Below are positions 35,178 to 47,553 of a DNA stretch of 64,000 nucleotides, one piece after another; within the stretch, counting starts at the first letter, position 1, and each line of letters begins with the position of its first letter. The notes under the pieces were generated by a model that did not search any database, had not been told where the DNA came from, and saw only the letters and a program-made list of their open reading frames with translations. The stretch is taken from assembly GCA_963942565.1 (NCBI GenBank), contig OZ012687.1, forward strand, positions 10,533,965 to 10,597,964, given 5' to 3'. This stretch comes from Maea johnstoni (Eukaryota; Annelida; Polychaeta; Spionida; Magelonidae). A program made the position numbers and the translations under genes.

Positions 35178-35432
35178 TCACCAATTCCACTGATCAGTTT
35201 CCTTCCTTTGGGTGGTCCTTGGCATCGGTGAGGGTCCCGGCATTGGTTTCATAGGGTTCCTCGCAGTTGGTAATAAGGTAATCTTATCCGCCTTAGCCAG
35301 GGCAACTTCTGCTTCCGAAAGCTTCAATTTTAGGTTGGAGACAGTCTGGCTCAGCTGCTGATTTTCATCTAAGGCGCCCTCCTTTTGGAGCATGGCGGCC
35401 TCAGCAGCTTCAATAGCCTGGAAGACTTTCAT
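35178..35432 (-). CDS. Short coiled-coil ORF of LTR element copy 1
   Basis: 84 codons beginning MKVFQAIEAAEAAMLQKEGA. Heptad-like Leu/Ala spacing across residues 1-50 predicts a coiled coil, followed by a Pro/Met-rich tail. A second short ORF just upstream (35445-35603) is acidic and ends in a run of arginines. Neither resembles a known retroelement enzyme. They are equally present in the other three copies (45187-45441, 49552-49806, 59559-59813), which argues that they belong to the element. Function unknown. Confidence 0.45.
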   Translation of the reverse strand: MKVFQAIEAAEAAMLQKEGALDENQQLSQTVSNLKLKLSEAEVALAKADKITLLPTARNPMKPMPGPSPMPRTTQRKETDQWNW

Positions 35433-36037
35433 CTTCTCTTTTCCTCAGCGCCTTCGTCTACGCCTAGAGGAGGAAGACCCTTGGAGAGCACCAGACTCAC
35501 CAGGAGCAGGTTCGATGTCACTGGAGGTAGTTAAGCTATCATCTGAATCACCTAGGAATGACGAAAGCTCTTCCGGATCAACATGGATGGTTATCTCTGC
35601 CATTTATAAGGAAATGTGCACTATTAGGACACAAATTCCATTTCATGCTTTCATACTAAAACATATTTTCACTATTCCATTACACTCTAATTCTATCACC
35701 TAAAAACATCCGATAGTAGATAAACATAGGCCTACAGTCAGTACAATATAGGAGAAACCAACATTCAGCACCAACATTTAGAAATGTATCAGGACGCACT
35801 ATAAAAGATTTCTAAGTATCCTCAGATTCGATCATCAGTAGCCCTCTAGCAGACATGCGCTTTTACATCAAACAGAACTAACATGCGTCATCAAGACTTA
35901 AGTCAAATAATCTCTAAATTGCAAAATAGTTATGCTGAGATGGACGCATGCAGTATCTACATCAACAGTCTTACTCAAGTTCATGCAGGACCCTTGAGCC
36001 TAACCCTTAAGTATTAGTGCATAAGGCATAAAACTGA

Positions 36038-37375
36038 ATACACATTTATGGGTTCTTCTCGGAACCTAACCTTAGCACTGGTGCAAAGACATAACATTTG
36101 AATACACATTAATTGGTTCTACTCGGAACCTAACCTTAGCACTGGTGCAAAGACATAACATTTGAATACACATTAATTGGTTCTTCTCGGAACCTAACCT
36201 TAGCACTGGTGCAAAGACATAACATTTGAATACACATTAATTGGTTCTACTCGGAACCTAACCTTAGCACTGGTGCAAAGACATAACATTTGAATACACA
36301 TTAATTGGTTCTACTCGGAACCTAACCTTAGCACTGGTGCAAAGACATAACATTTGAATAAACATTAATTGGTTCATCTCGGAACCATGAGAGACTCTTC
36401 TCGGAGATAATGCCTCATAAACTACAGCAACTAGTTCTTCTCTGAACTAGGAGAAAACCAAACTCTTCTCGGAGGTAATGGTTTATCAAATACAGTAACT
36501 AGCTCTTCTCTGAACTAGGAGAAAACCAAACTCTTCTCGGAGGTAATGGTTTATCAAATACAGTTACTAGTTCTTCTCTGAACTAGGAGAAAACCAAACT
36601 CTTCTCGGAGGTAATGGTTTATCAAATACAGTAACTAGTTCTTCTCTGAACTAGGAGAAAACCAAACTCTTCTCGGAGGTAATTGTTTATCAAATACAGT
36701 TACTAGTTCTTCTCTGAACTAGGAGAAAACCAAACTCTTCTCGGAGGTAATGGTTTATCAAATACAGTAACTAGTTCTTCTCTGAACTAGGAGAAAACCA
36801 AATCCTTGTCGGAGATAATGGTCTATAAAATTCAGTAACTAGTTCTTCTCGGAACTAGGAGAAAACCAAACTCTTCTCGGAGGTAATGGTTTATCAAATA
36901 CAGTAACTAGCTCTTCTCGGAACTAGGAGAAAACCAAACTCTTCTCGGAGATAATGATTGACGAAATACAGTGACTAGCTCTTCTCTGAACTAGGAGAAA
37001 CCAAAACTCTTCTCGGAGATAATGGTTTATCAAATACAGTAACTAGCTCTTCTCTGAACTAGGAGAAAACCAAACTCTTATCGGAGATAATGATTTATCA
37101 AATACAGTAACTAGTTCTTCTCTGAACTAGGAGAAAACCAAACTCTTCTCGGAGGTAATGGTTTATCAAATACAGTTACTAGTTCTTCTCTGAACTAGGA
37201 GAAAACCAAACTCTTCTCGGAGGTAATGGTTTATCAAATACAGTAACTAGTTCTTCTCTGAACTAGGAGAAAACCAAACTCTTCTTGGAGGTAATGGTTT
37301 ATCAAATACAGTAACAAGTTCTTCTCTGAACTAGGAGAAAACCAAACTCTCCTCAGAGGTAATGGTTTAAAAAAA
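36038..37375. repeat. Two hairpin-bearing minisatellites, element copy 1
   Basis: About five 64-bp units (GGAACCTAACCTTAGCACTG...) are followed by about fourteen 68-bp units (CTAGTTCTTCTCTGAACTAG, GAGAAAACCAAACTCTTCTC, GGAGGTAATGGTTTATCAAA). Each unit has short complementary arms around a T(T/A)CTC(G/T) loop: GGTTC/GAACC in the 64-bp units, and TAGTTC/GAACTA plus AAACCA..CTC/GAG..TGGTTT in the 68-bp units. The array lies between the gag-like ORF and the short ORFs. Confidence 0.85.
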
Positions 37376-37612
37376 ATAAAATGCCTACACAATACATTAA
37401 CTGTTTTTTTTTGGTTTTTTTTTGAACCAGTAGAAAATGTCTCTATATAGACAGTTATACCCTCCCCATTCGCTGCTATAGGCTTTACATCACATTGGAA
37501 GGGGATGGCAAAGAGTACACTTCAGGGCATTTGGTTGGTTTCTATCATTTTGCCGAAACCATGACCCTTCTGAGTTGGGGGGGGGCCATAGTTATTGTCA
37601 CCCATGCCATAT

Positions 37613-38320
37613 CTAGTGGTTGCTATTGGGACCCGGTAGGGAGCGTGGTCCCCTAGTGGCATTGCTTTGCCTAGCAGAGGGGCATTCATTAGAGAAATGG
37701 CCTTTGCCCTCACAATTGTAACATATAACCTGACTGGCGGCCCTAGACTGATAAGCGTTATGGCCACTAATGGGGCTGGTGCTAGGTTTAGTACAAGTCG
37801 GAGCAGCATTCCGGTTTTGGCAAGGGCTCTTGGGCCCTAAGTTCCGAGCTGGGGTTGCCTGCTGTTCGACAAGTTTATGTATGGCTGCAGTGAGCTGCAC
37901 CAATGATGTTTGCATTGATAGCAGTACATCATGGTATGGACCTAAACAGCAGTCAGAGCAACTGAGATCGCTGCAGTGTATTGATCTTTTCTCCACAGTG
38001 GGTGGGGGGGTTGGTGCAGTAGGGTCGGGGGGTAGCCTAGGGGTTACAGGCTGTGAGACAAGATTCTGCCCATCCTCATCTCTAGGAGTTGTTTGGTTAT
38101 CTTTGAAGGACACCTCCGTCCCAGCAATTTGGTCGCAGCGATCCACTGAGAAACCGATTAAGGTCTCATCAGGATCTGTCGCGCTCCAGTCACCGGTAGG
38201 GAGAGTCCCTTCCCATGTTGCAGATGGGTTGGTGAGGATAGGCTGGGTTACAGGTACAGGGTCAATAAAGGGGTTGCAAGGGGAAGGGATGTGTGTTAAC
38301 ACCTTGTCACCATCCATCAT
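37613..38320 (-). CDS. gag-like zinc-knuckle ORF, element copy 1
   Basis: 235 residues starting about 100 bp after the primer-binding site. A CCHC zinc knuckle CYNCEGKGHFSNEC lies at residues 200-213, a nucleocapsid-type RNA-binding motif. Upstream is a Pro/Thr/Asp-rich region and a Cys-rich patch (CSDLSCSDCC) followed by a possibly helical segment. No capsid domain could be recognised. The ORF is open in all four copies, with one to a few residue changes. The opposite-strand open frame over it is a shadow. Confidence 0.75.
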   Translation of the reverse strand: MMDGDKVLTHIPSPCNPFIDPVPVTQPILTNPSATWEGTLPTGDWSATDPDETLIGFSVDRCDQIAGTEVSFKDNQTTPRDEDGQNLVSQPVTPRLPPDPTAPTPPPTVEKRSIHCSDLSCSDCCLGPYHDVLLSMQTSLVQLTAAIHKLVEQQATPARNLGPKSPCQNRNAAPTCTKPSTSPISGHNAYQSRAASQVICYNCEGKGHFSNECPSARQSNATRGPRSLPGPNSNH

Positions 38321-38422
38321 CCCAAGTCTGTCTCAAAGAATAGGGAAATAATGAAGAAAAATAAGAAAAAAAATGATTAAGAATAACATAAATAATTAAA
38401 TTTATAATAAAGACAGCCAAAA

Positions 38423-38440
38423 GTCCCTTGTTGGGCGCCA
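38423..38440 (-). other. Primer-binding site of element copy 1
   Basis: On the minus strand TGGCGCCCAACAAGGGAC begins 2 bp after the 5' LTR. The first 11 bases equal the complement of the 3' end of tRNA-Lys in many animals. Copies lie next to LTR 4 (48364-48381), LTR 5 (52798-52815) and LTR 7 (62735-62752). Confidence 0.8.
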
Positions 38441-38442
38441 AA

Positions 38443-38807
38443 TGTAGTATCCTATTTGTTTAACAGTAGATAACTGAGGGGAATACTACAATGGAGGGCT
38501 CTTGGCTAGTCTTCTCTAAGGAAAGGGTTAACATATAACACAGAACAACAAGTTTAATACCAAATATACTTTAATTGTAACTCAAAAGGGGGCAGACAGA
38601 CCTGGGACCATAGATGATGGGTAGGAAAGGGTTAACACTTACATTAATAGGTAGTCACTTGGTAAAAGCAGATCCACGTGGGTGATGGGTAACGGGAGGC
38701 TCAAAACCACGTCTGCACACTCGGGTGGTTAGAAGGGAAAGAGAGCGACAGTAAGAAGGCTGGTATGTGCAGACAACCAGTCTTCCTCTCTCTGCGCTGG
38801 TTTATTG
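38443..38807 (-). repeat. LTR 2 (5' LTR of copy 1, cut by junction)
   Basis: The first 365 bp (plus-strand order) match LTR 1 up to GCTGGTTTATTG and then switch to TGATTTATTGTTGCTGTCCC, the sequence of 28805 onward. It carries the 5'-type marker GATGATGG. Confidence 0.9.
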
Positions 38808-41800
38808 TGATTTATTGTTGCTGTCCCGGGGCGGTGCATGATAGGAGGGGATTTGAATAGTGACGTCATACTTTGCTGCCACGATTCCAGTAGGCCTATC
38901 AGCCGGGCGCACCAGGCCTCTGCTAGGTCCACTGTGTTGACCAACTACGGACTATGGTGCGCAGTTTACCTAACGCGCGATCGTTTCTTTGATATGTTGT
39001 GACAATGGTCATACTATTACACCTATAGCGTAAGGTATGACCAATGCCACACCATTTCAAAAATACGATCGCGCTAACCGCTCCTTCTTCGGTGCAAAGA
39101 AGACGATTTTGCTGTGTCACACGTTGGAGCAGGACGGCGTGGTAAATATGATAATAATAATAATAATAATAATAATTGAAAAAAGATATAGCGCCCTATC
39201 TACCTGTAATGTGTTCATAAGCGCTTTAAAGAATAGTCAGTGGACACATGTTTATAGTGACAGTCCTTATAGTCGATGAAATAGCAATGTTTCTTGGAGG
39301 TTTTGCACACTATCAGCAGACTTGATGTCAGGTAGCTCATGAGATGGATCATATTCATTTATTTACATAAGATGATCCTATTCCCAATGACATGGTGAAT
39401 GGGATTAATAAAAAAAATGAAAAATAAGATAAAATAGAATTGAAATATTTCACCCCAAAAAAGAAAAAAACCTTTAAAAAATAAAATTGATCACTTAATT
39501 CAGGTAGATTGTTTTGGTATGGGTTACACATATATAGTAAGAGTGTGAAGGGACCCTGGGCTGTGTGACAATTCTAGTGCACTGGGGGCTTATTATTTGA
39601 GTTACATAAAGAGAAAAAATACTTATTAAAGAAATATTTACAAAAAAAAGAAAAAAACTTTTCTAAAATAAAAATTGATTATTTGATTGTATGAATAGAA
39701 CCTGGGCTGTTTGAGTGCACTAAGGGCTTATTGTTTGAGTTACCTGAACTGGTGAAATGTTTTAGAAGAAAATAAAGAGAAAAATGACTTAGTACAGAAA
39801 GATTTACCACAAAGAAAAAGAAAAAAAACTTTTCTTTAATAAAAATTGATTATTTGGGCCTAGTTAGTATTGGCTCTTTGAAATTCATTTGGGCTGCCTC
39901 GAAAAAAGTCCAGGAAGCCCAAAGGGCTCCCTGAAAATTCCCAGGGCTCCTGATAAAAAATCCAGGAGCCCTCCGGGCTCCCTGGAAAAAATTGTAATTT
40001 CAAGCCCTGGGTAAGTTGTAAAACCTGGGTTGGGATCGGATGCTGGACTCTCAATCACTGAGCTGCCTGATGAAATTTCAGCTGGACTGATGAAATGTAT
40101 TGCACTGAAATAAAATTGAAAATGATAATACTGATGAACCATCATATGAAATCTGAGCCCATAAGACCACTTGGCCATATGTACTTTGAGTTTAAATTTG
40201 ATTTCAATGCTTAATTGATCTCTGATTGTATAGAGCTCTACATGATTCATCTAGGGGTAGTTTTCATCTGATCATAATTTGGGATGCAAATGAGGGGAAA
40301 ACTTTCTGCGCCATATATGGACCTCATGGCACCATTTATTAAAGAGTCCTGTCCAAAATCCATGGCGACAGACAGATGTGAAATGCACTGTAACCTATTG
40401 TTGAATATATTGAATTTAGGTCTGATTTTTTCACTCTGCCACCAACCATTTTCTTATGCCAACACCCACTGTTTTCCCAACAGGGGCCCCGAAAAAAAAT
40501 GCTCAGGGTAACCCTACCCTACTAATGGATACTTAGTTTTTCCCCCCTACCCTAATGGGGTTTCTTCCAATCCTTAAGTCCAGGTCAGGAAAAAATAGGG
40601 AGAGACATTCCAATCATGGACATAAACACATGAATAGTTGTATACGACCTTGAATAATAGCTGAAGTAAGTGAGCTGTACATCCTTCAAAAGACAAGTCA
40701 AACAAATGTTCCTGGTAAGCAAATCTCAACCCTATGGTTTTCAGTGTGAAGAAACAAACAAAAAAAAACACTACCTACCCTGCCTATTTTTCGGCAAGCA
40801 TTTCTTCTTCTTAGTCGAGCAAACATTTTTTTTTTTGCTTGACTAAAAAGAAAAAAAAGGATTTATTGGTTCTGGTGGGTACAACTTTTTTCAGGGTATG
40901 ATTTTTTAAACCTCTCCAAACAGTGCCTCCACAGAACAGTGGGCATCATTTGATCACTTTTTTCGAAGGTCATCTTAGTTTTCAAAATTCACCACTTGGG
41001 GGCAATGTGAATTATTTGTCTGCACAATATCTCAAGAACCACTTGATGAAATATTTTCCTATTTAGTGGTTGCTTCTTCGGAAGTTTCTTGGGATGCTCA
41101 CACTGGAAACACACCCCAGGCTTTGACCATGGCTTGAAGTTGCCCAAATGTGCCTCTCTGTGGTAACCTTGGGGAAGTAGAATATCAAATTCCCTAGGAA
41201 GGTTGACTTGAAGATGGGAAAGTTGAAACAGACTACTCAATCATTCACTTAAGGAGTTCAAAAAAAGCAGCCATCTGTTGAACTCATTCTATGACCCTAT
41301 GCCCAACACTTGTTTATACTTTTTCTACAATCACTTCATTGTAGATAAACATTTCCAGTGTACTGCAGTGCAATACACAGAGTGTTGATATACTTTTAAA
41401 ACTGAATTGTAATTCAGAGACTTTCCATTGACAATGGTATCACAATGGACGTCAGGTGTCTAATAAAAGTAATGTGAAGGGTGTCTTCTCCAAGTCTAAA
41501 ATTTTATTTTTATAACTGCTGAAGGTTTTGTTATTTGTGATGTAACTGCTAAGATTTTTGTGGTTTATTTTCACAAAATAAAAAGTTGAAATCTTAGGAA
41601 CTTGTGTATTCTTGTTGAGCATGCCCCGGGGGTGGGGCATACTGCCACAGAATTGGTCCCTGCCAGTGGGGATGAGTGCTATTTATTGATCTTTTCCTGA
41701 GCAGTATCCCCGCATGTCCCGCCCCCCCCCCCCCCCCCCCCCCCTCCCGGGGATTCAATTGACTGGTGCATTAGTAATTATTGATGAAATGAGAATGAAA

Positions 41801-44018
41801 GTTTTGATTGCAAAAAGATGCATGGTGTAAAAGGCTGTTTCAATGACAGACCTATCAATAAACATAACCAGTATTTTCTTTTCTTATTAAACTCTTAAGT
41901 TTCATTTTATTTCAACCAATATTATATTTCATAAGCGTCTGTGGATTATTGCATTAGGTGACCCTTGATATTGTGCTTACATGAAATTCAAATTCTTGAG
42001 CAAAAGATTCCTCAAGAAGCACTTTAGGATGGGTCAGCATCATTCATCAGGACCTACAGTCTCAAATTTCTCATAATTTACTGATAATTACTTTGAATGA
42101 AACAGAAAAAGTGATAACAATAAAATGTTCCAGATGCACTATATTTCCCTTTTTTGAAGTAGCCGTAAACTGTTATTGTGTCAAAGCTATAATGGTGAGC
42201 AACCCAAATTCCAGAAGGTTTTTGTGGCTGGCAAGAATTATCTCCAACAACCGGACTAGCAGTCAGAGGTGATGCAAAATATATTGTAAGTGTGTGGGAG
42301 GCAGTTTGCATTTGTTTACAAAAAGCATTCAGGGCTCAAATAGTTGAATACGAAAATATAAACGTACAAAGAGGACATTCTATATAATAGGTCAAATTAA
42401 AGGTGGATTGTGGGGAATAATCAGTGAATGTGGGGTAATTGATATATTTTCCACATGTAAAAGTATACGCCCATTCATCCATAATTAAATGTCTAGGCCA
42501 TCACTGAGCATAGTAAAAGACTATATATTATGGAAGCTTTCCATAGGTTCGTATCCTGCAAGAAGCACACCTTATTGGCTTGCTCAATGGTGGGCAATAG
42601 GTTTTGGCACCTCAAGAGAAATCTAAGCCTGTGGTGGCACCCTGCTTGCCTTATAAAAGGGGGGGATGTCTGAATCTGTCTATTGATATTATGCAGCTAA
42701 AAGATCCTTTGCTTCTCTTTGGATCTAAAGGTTTTGCTCTTACTCTCCCTCTCTTCCATCTTTCATCTAGAGTTATCATTGGTCTTCACTAATGATGAAT
42801 TAATACCTTTTGGCAATATTCTATGTCACTACATGACTTTTGTATCCAAATGTGTCCAAAAGCCTCATTCACTCATTAACTCTCCTGTAAAGGGATAGTT
42901 TTGTTATGCTTAATGTATTTCTTTTCTGAAAAAAATTCAGGTAATATATTCCATGTATAGGAGAAAGCAACCTAATTAAAGTGCTTTATTTAAAGTGCCC
43001 CACTCAGATTAAAACAGAAAGCAATGTGTGCCGTAAACTGAAGCTCATTTCAAAAGTAAAACCGCTCTGGCTAGTAATTATTTAAATTGATGCATCATGC
43101 CATTTGTTCTTTGGCTTGAAATGAGAAAAATGCTGCATGCAGGGATATGCATGATACAGTAAAGGTTGTTTTGATGACAGACATGTAAATAAAAATAAAT
43201 TGTAAGATTTGATATTTTTTTCATGAAATTGGATGTGTATTACAATTATCTCAAAGGCTTGATTTTCAATTCAATTTAAACAGTTAGAACAGTCTGTATG
43301 CTTCTATAGATTATTACATAAGGGGGCCCTTGGCATTGTCCTTACATGTAATATCCCAACCCCAATAGGTACATTGGGCTAAGGCAGGTGCCTTTGAGAG
43401 TGACTGCAGTTTCAAATTTCTCATAATTTGCTACAATTACTTTGTCTGAATTTGACAGAAAAAGTGACAACAAAACAATGCTCCTCCATTATTTCCCTAC
43501 CTGTAGTAGATGGGAAACTGTTAAAGAGCCTAGGCTTTTTGGAAGACTTCCAATTTTCCAGGAGGTTTTTACAGCTGGGTAGAGTTACTCAAGTTATTTA
43601 TTGCCAACGACTAGGCCAGCGCTGCCAAAGCCGGTTGAAACAATAAATATTGTGAGAGTGTGAGGGGAAGAATGTTCTGTATTCCTTTGTTTACGAATTG
43701 CATGCAGGGCTCAAATTGTTTAATAAAAACAGACATAGGCTTCATTGAGATGGAAGAATAATATATGAATATAGGGTCAATTTAAGTTTCCCCCACATCT
43801 ATTACAGTGGCTCATCATAGATTTGCTCATGCATAGGTTTTGTGATATCTTCCTCAGCGTTAGATAGGCTCAGTTCAAAAAAGGAAGCCCTTTTTGGCTT
43901 TGAAATGAGCTCATTTTAAAACCAAAAATAGCTTTCTGTTTTGAACTGAGCCTATCTTATACTACTGAAGTTATTATTATTTCTTTTTTAATTCCAAAAA
44001 AATCTGCTTTGGTGACAA
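38808..44018. repeat. Amplified flank, unit B
   Basis: Near-identical to 28805-34008. Differences are mostly homopolymer lengths, for example the C run at about 41721 (23 C versus 12 in unit A), plus scattered substitutions. It contains no gene. It is closer to unit C than to unit A. Confidence 0.9.
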
Positions 44019-44522
44019 TGTAGTATCCTATTTGTTTAACAGTAGATAACTGAGGGGAATACTACAATGGAGGGCTCTTGGCTAGTCTTCTCTAAGGAAA
44101 GGGTTAACATATAACACAGAACAACAAGTTTAATACCAAATATACTTTAATTGTAACTCAAAAGGGGGCAGACAGACCTGGGACCATAGAGGATGGGTAG
44201 GAAAGGGTTAACACTTACATTAATAGGTAGTCACTTGGTAAAAGCAGATCCACGTGGGTGATGGGTAACGGGAGGCTCAAAACCACGTCTGCACACTCGG
44301 GTGGTTAGAAGGGAAAGAGAGCGACAGTAAGAAGGCTGGTATGTGCAGACAACCAGTCTTCCTCTCTCTGCGCTGGTTTATTGCCTGGTGTCAAGTTTAC
44401 CCAGCAAGGGGAGAGCTGCAGGGTCAGCCGCAGTGCACTCGTAACCCGAAACTGGCCAGCTGACCCCCGCTCTACCCAGTAAACAAACCCCACAACCAGG
44501 CATGTAACGATGGTATACTACA
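44019..44522 (-). repeat. LTR 3
   Basis: 504 bp, 3'-type (GAGGATGG), termini TGTAGTAT/ATACTACA, preceded by GGTGACAA as for LTR 1. Confidence 0.9.
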
Positions 44523-45186
44523 CCCTCCCCCACTCGAACCACAACACGCCCTCATGTTGGACATGTCCTGGCTAGAGCAGTTCGAAAATCTATGTCCTCA
44601 GGTCATACAGAGTATGGGAAATACAAATGTAGACAAAATGTAAACAAAATTATAGTAACCAACGAACCTCTGGATGGAAACAAAAGTATAAGTAAACTAA
44701 CTATATGAGGTTCAGATAAATTTATCAGAGTCCAAGAATGTGTTTTCCATCTCACCGAAGTCCAGCTATTGTCCAGGCATCTGATGAGCAGCAGCCGTCA
44801 ATACCAGACTCCCAATGAAGTTTTCTTGATGAGCAAGGCCAATAGATACAGCTCACCAGCCCCAGACAATCTCCGTCTTCCTCTGATAGCTAGATAGGAT
44901 AATTGCATATATGTGAATCGGACACACAGATAACCCTGAAAAATAAAAGAGCATGTAGTATTACAATCCTGAAAAGAAAAGACACATGTAATAAAAAAAA
45001 TCCAGGAAGAAGAAGACACAAGGAGAAGGGGTTATTACATTACCAGAAAATCAAACCAACAGTAAACAAATGAAACAATTAAGTTCCATTTAAAGAAATT
45101 TAGCTTAAAGTTTAGATCAGTAATGTATGAGCCCACATCTGCCTGTGTGTCCTTTGTAGCACCGAAATGTCTGTAAATGTCATTGG

Positions 45187-45441
45187 TCACCAATTCCACT
45201 GATCAGTTTCCTTCCTTTGGGTGGTCCTTGGCATCGGTGAGGGTCCCGGCATTGGTTCCATAGGGTTCCTCGCAGTTGGTAATAAGGTAATCTTATCCGC
45301 CTTAGCCAGGGCAACTTCTGCTTCCGAAAGCTTCAATTTTAGGTTGGAGACAGTCTGGCTCAGCTGCTGATTTTCATCTAAGGCGCCCTCCTTTTGGAGC
45401 ATGGCGGCCTCAGCAGCTTCAATAGCCTGGAAGACTTTCAT
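45187..45441 (-). CDS. Short coiled-coil ORF, element copy 2
   Basis: 84 codons, near-identical to the copy 1 ORF with Glu in place of Lys in RNPMEPMPG. Function unknown. Confidence 0.45.
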   Translation of the reverse strand: MKVFQAIEAAEAAMLQKEGALDENQQLSQTVSNLKLKLSEAEVALAKADKITLLPTARNPMEPMPGPSPMPRTTQRKETDQWNW

Positions 45442-46049
45442 CTTCCCTTTTCCTCAGCGCCTTCGTCTACGCCTAGAGGAGGAAGACCCTTGGAGAGCAC
45501 CAGACTCACCAGGAGCAGGTTCGATGTCACTGGAGGTAGTTAGGCTATCATCTGAATCACCTAGGAATGACGAAAGCTCTTCCGGATCAACATGGATGGT
45601 TATCTCTGCCATTTATAAGGAAATGTGCACTATTAGGACACAAATTCCATTTCATGCTTTCATACTAAAACATATTTTCACTATTCCATTACACTCTAAT
45701 TCTATCACCTAAAAACATCCGATAGTAGATAAACATAGGCCTACAGTCAGTACAATATAGGAGAAACCAACATTCAGCACCAACATTTAGAAATGTATCA
45801 GGATGCACTATAAAAGATTTCTAAGTATCCTCAGATTCGATCATCAATAGCCCTCTAGCAGACATGCGCTTTTACATCAAACAGAACTAACATGCGTCAT
45901 CAAGACTTAAGTCAAATAATCTCTAAATTGCAAAATAGTTATGCTGAGATGGACGCATGCAGTATCTACATCAACAGTCTTACTCAAGTTCATGCAGGAC
46001 CCTTGAGCCTAACCCTTAAGTATTAGTGCATAAGGCATAAAACTGAATA

Positions 46050-47312
46050 CACATTTATGGGTTCTTCTCGGAACCTAACCTTAGCACTGGTGCAAAGACA
46101 TAACATTTGAATACACATTAATTGGTTCTACTCGGAACCTAACCTTAGCACTGGTGCAAAGACATATCATTTGAATACACATTAATTGGTTCTTCTCGGA
46201 ACCTAACCTTAGCACTGGTGCAAAGACATAACATTTGAATACACATTAATTGGTTCTACTCGGAACCTAACCTTAGCACTGGTGCAAGGACATAACATTT
46301 GAATACACATTAATTGGTTCTACTCGGAACCTAACCTTAGCACTGGTGCAAAGACATAACATTTGAATAAACATTAATTGGTTTATCTCGGAACCATGAG
46401 AGACTCTTCTCGGAGATAATGCCTCATAAACTACAGCAACTAGTTCTTCTCTGAACTAGGAGAAAACCAAACTCTTCTCGGAGGTAATGGTTTATCAAAT
46501 ACAGTAACTAGCTCTTCTCTGAACTAGGAGAAAACCAAACTCTTCTCGGAGGTAATGGTTTATCAAATACAGTTACTAGTTCTTCTCTGAACTAGGAGAA
46601 AACCAAACTCTTCTCGGAGGTAATGGTTTATCAAATACAGTAACTAGTTCTTCTCTGAACTAGGAGAAAACCAAACTCTTCTCGGAGGTAATTGTTTATC
46701 AAATACAGTTACTAGTTCTTCTCTGAACTAGGAGAAAACCAAACTCTTCTCGGAGGTAATGGTTTATCAAATACAGTAACTAGTTCTTCCCTGAACTAGG
46801 AGAAAACCAAATCCTTGTCGGAGATAATGGTCTATAAAATTCAGTAACTAGTTCTTCTCGGAACTAGGAGAAAACCAAACTCTTCTCGGAGGTAATGGTT
46901 TATCAAATACAGTAACTAGCTCTTCTCGGAACTAGGAGAAAACCAAACTCTTCTCGGAGATAATGATTTACGAAATACAGTGACTAGCTCTTCTCTGAAC
47001 TAGGAGAAACCAAAACTCTTCTCGGAGATAATGGTTTATCAAATACAGTAACTAGCTCTTCTCTGAACTAGGAGAAAACCAAACTCTTCTCGGAGATAAT
47101 GATTTATCAAATACAGTAACTAGTTCTTCTCTGAACTAGGAGAAAACCAAACTCTTCTCGGAGGTAATGGTTTATCAAATACAGTTACTAGTTCTTCTCT
47201 GAACTAGGAGAAAACCAAACTCTTCTTGGAGGTAATGGTTTATCAAATACAGTAACTAGTTCTTCTCGGAACTAGGAGAAAACCAAACTCTCCTCAGAGG
47301 TAATGGTTTAAA
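46050..47312. repeat. Two hairpin-bearing minisatellites, element copy 2
   Basis: Same 64-bp and 68-bp arrays as copy 1, with one fewer 68-bp unit. This length class is shared with copy 4. Confidence 0.85.
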
Positions 47313-47553
47313 AAAATAAAATGCCTACACAATACATTAACTGTTTTTTTGTTGTTTTTTTGAACCAGTAGAAAATGTCTCTATATAGACAGTTATACCC
47401 TCCCCATTCGCTGCTATAGGCTTTACATCACATTGGAAGGGGATGGCACAGAGTACACTTCAGGGGCATTTGGTTGGTTTCTATCATTTTGCCGAAACCA
47501 TGACCCTTCTGAGTTGGGGGGGGGGGCCATAGTAATTGTCACCCATGCCATAT

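Larger units (their letters stand above)
28804..38807. repeat. Amplified unit A (first 10.0-kb copy)
   Basis: Sequence from 28804 onward recurs almost identically from 38808 and again from 53183. Unit A comprises the right part of the inverted-repeat element, an AT-rich non-coding flank, and an LTR element whose right LTR is cut 365 bp in, where unit B begins. Unit A is slightly more different from B and C (for example at 30800) than B and C are from each other. Confidence 0.9.
34009..38807 (-). mobile_element. LTR retroelement copy 1 (no pol; 5' LTR cut)
   Basis: Minus-strand element. 3' LTR 34009-34512, interior 34513-38442, 5' LTR from 38443 cut at 38807 by the duplication junction. Next to the 5' LTR is a primer-binding site complementary to a tRNA-Lys-type 3' end (38423-38440), and next to the 3' LTR a purine tract GTGGGGGAGGG. 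The interior carries a gag-like zinc-knuckle ORF, two minisatellites and two short ORFs. I found no protease, reverse transcriptase, RNase H, integrase or envelope similarity. It is a young, non-autonomous fossil of the LTR group; family assignment is open. Confidence 0.85.

Noticed and set aside
35392-35703. 103-residue plus-strand frame opposite the short coiled-coil ORF
   Set aside because: It is antisense to the element and to both short ORFs, and has no recognisable motif.
36038-37375. CRISPR array, because of regular repeats
   Set aside because: The units are contiguous 64-bp and 68-bp tandem copies without unique spacers, inside an animal retroelement.
37770-38351. 193-residue plus-strand frame opposite the gag-like ORF (and its three copies)
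   Set aside because: It is a shadow of the minus-strand zinc-knuckle frame, with no known domain and the wrong orientation for the element.
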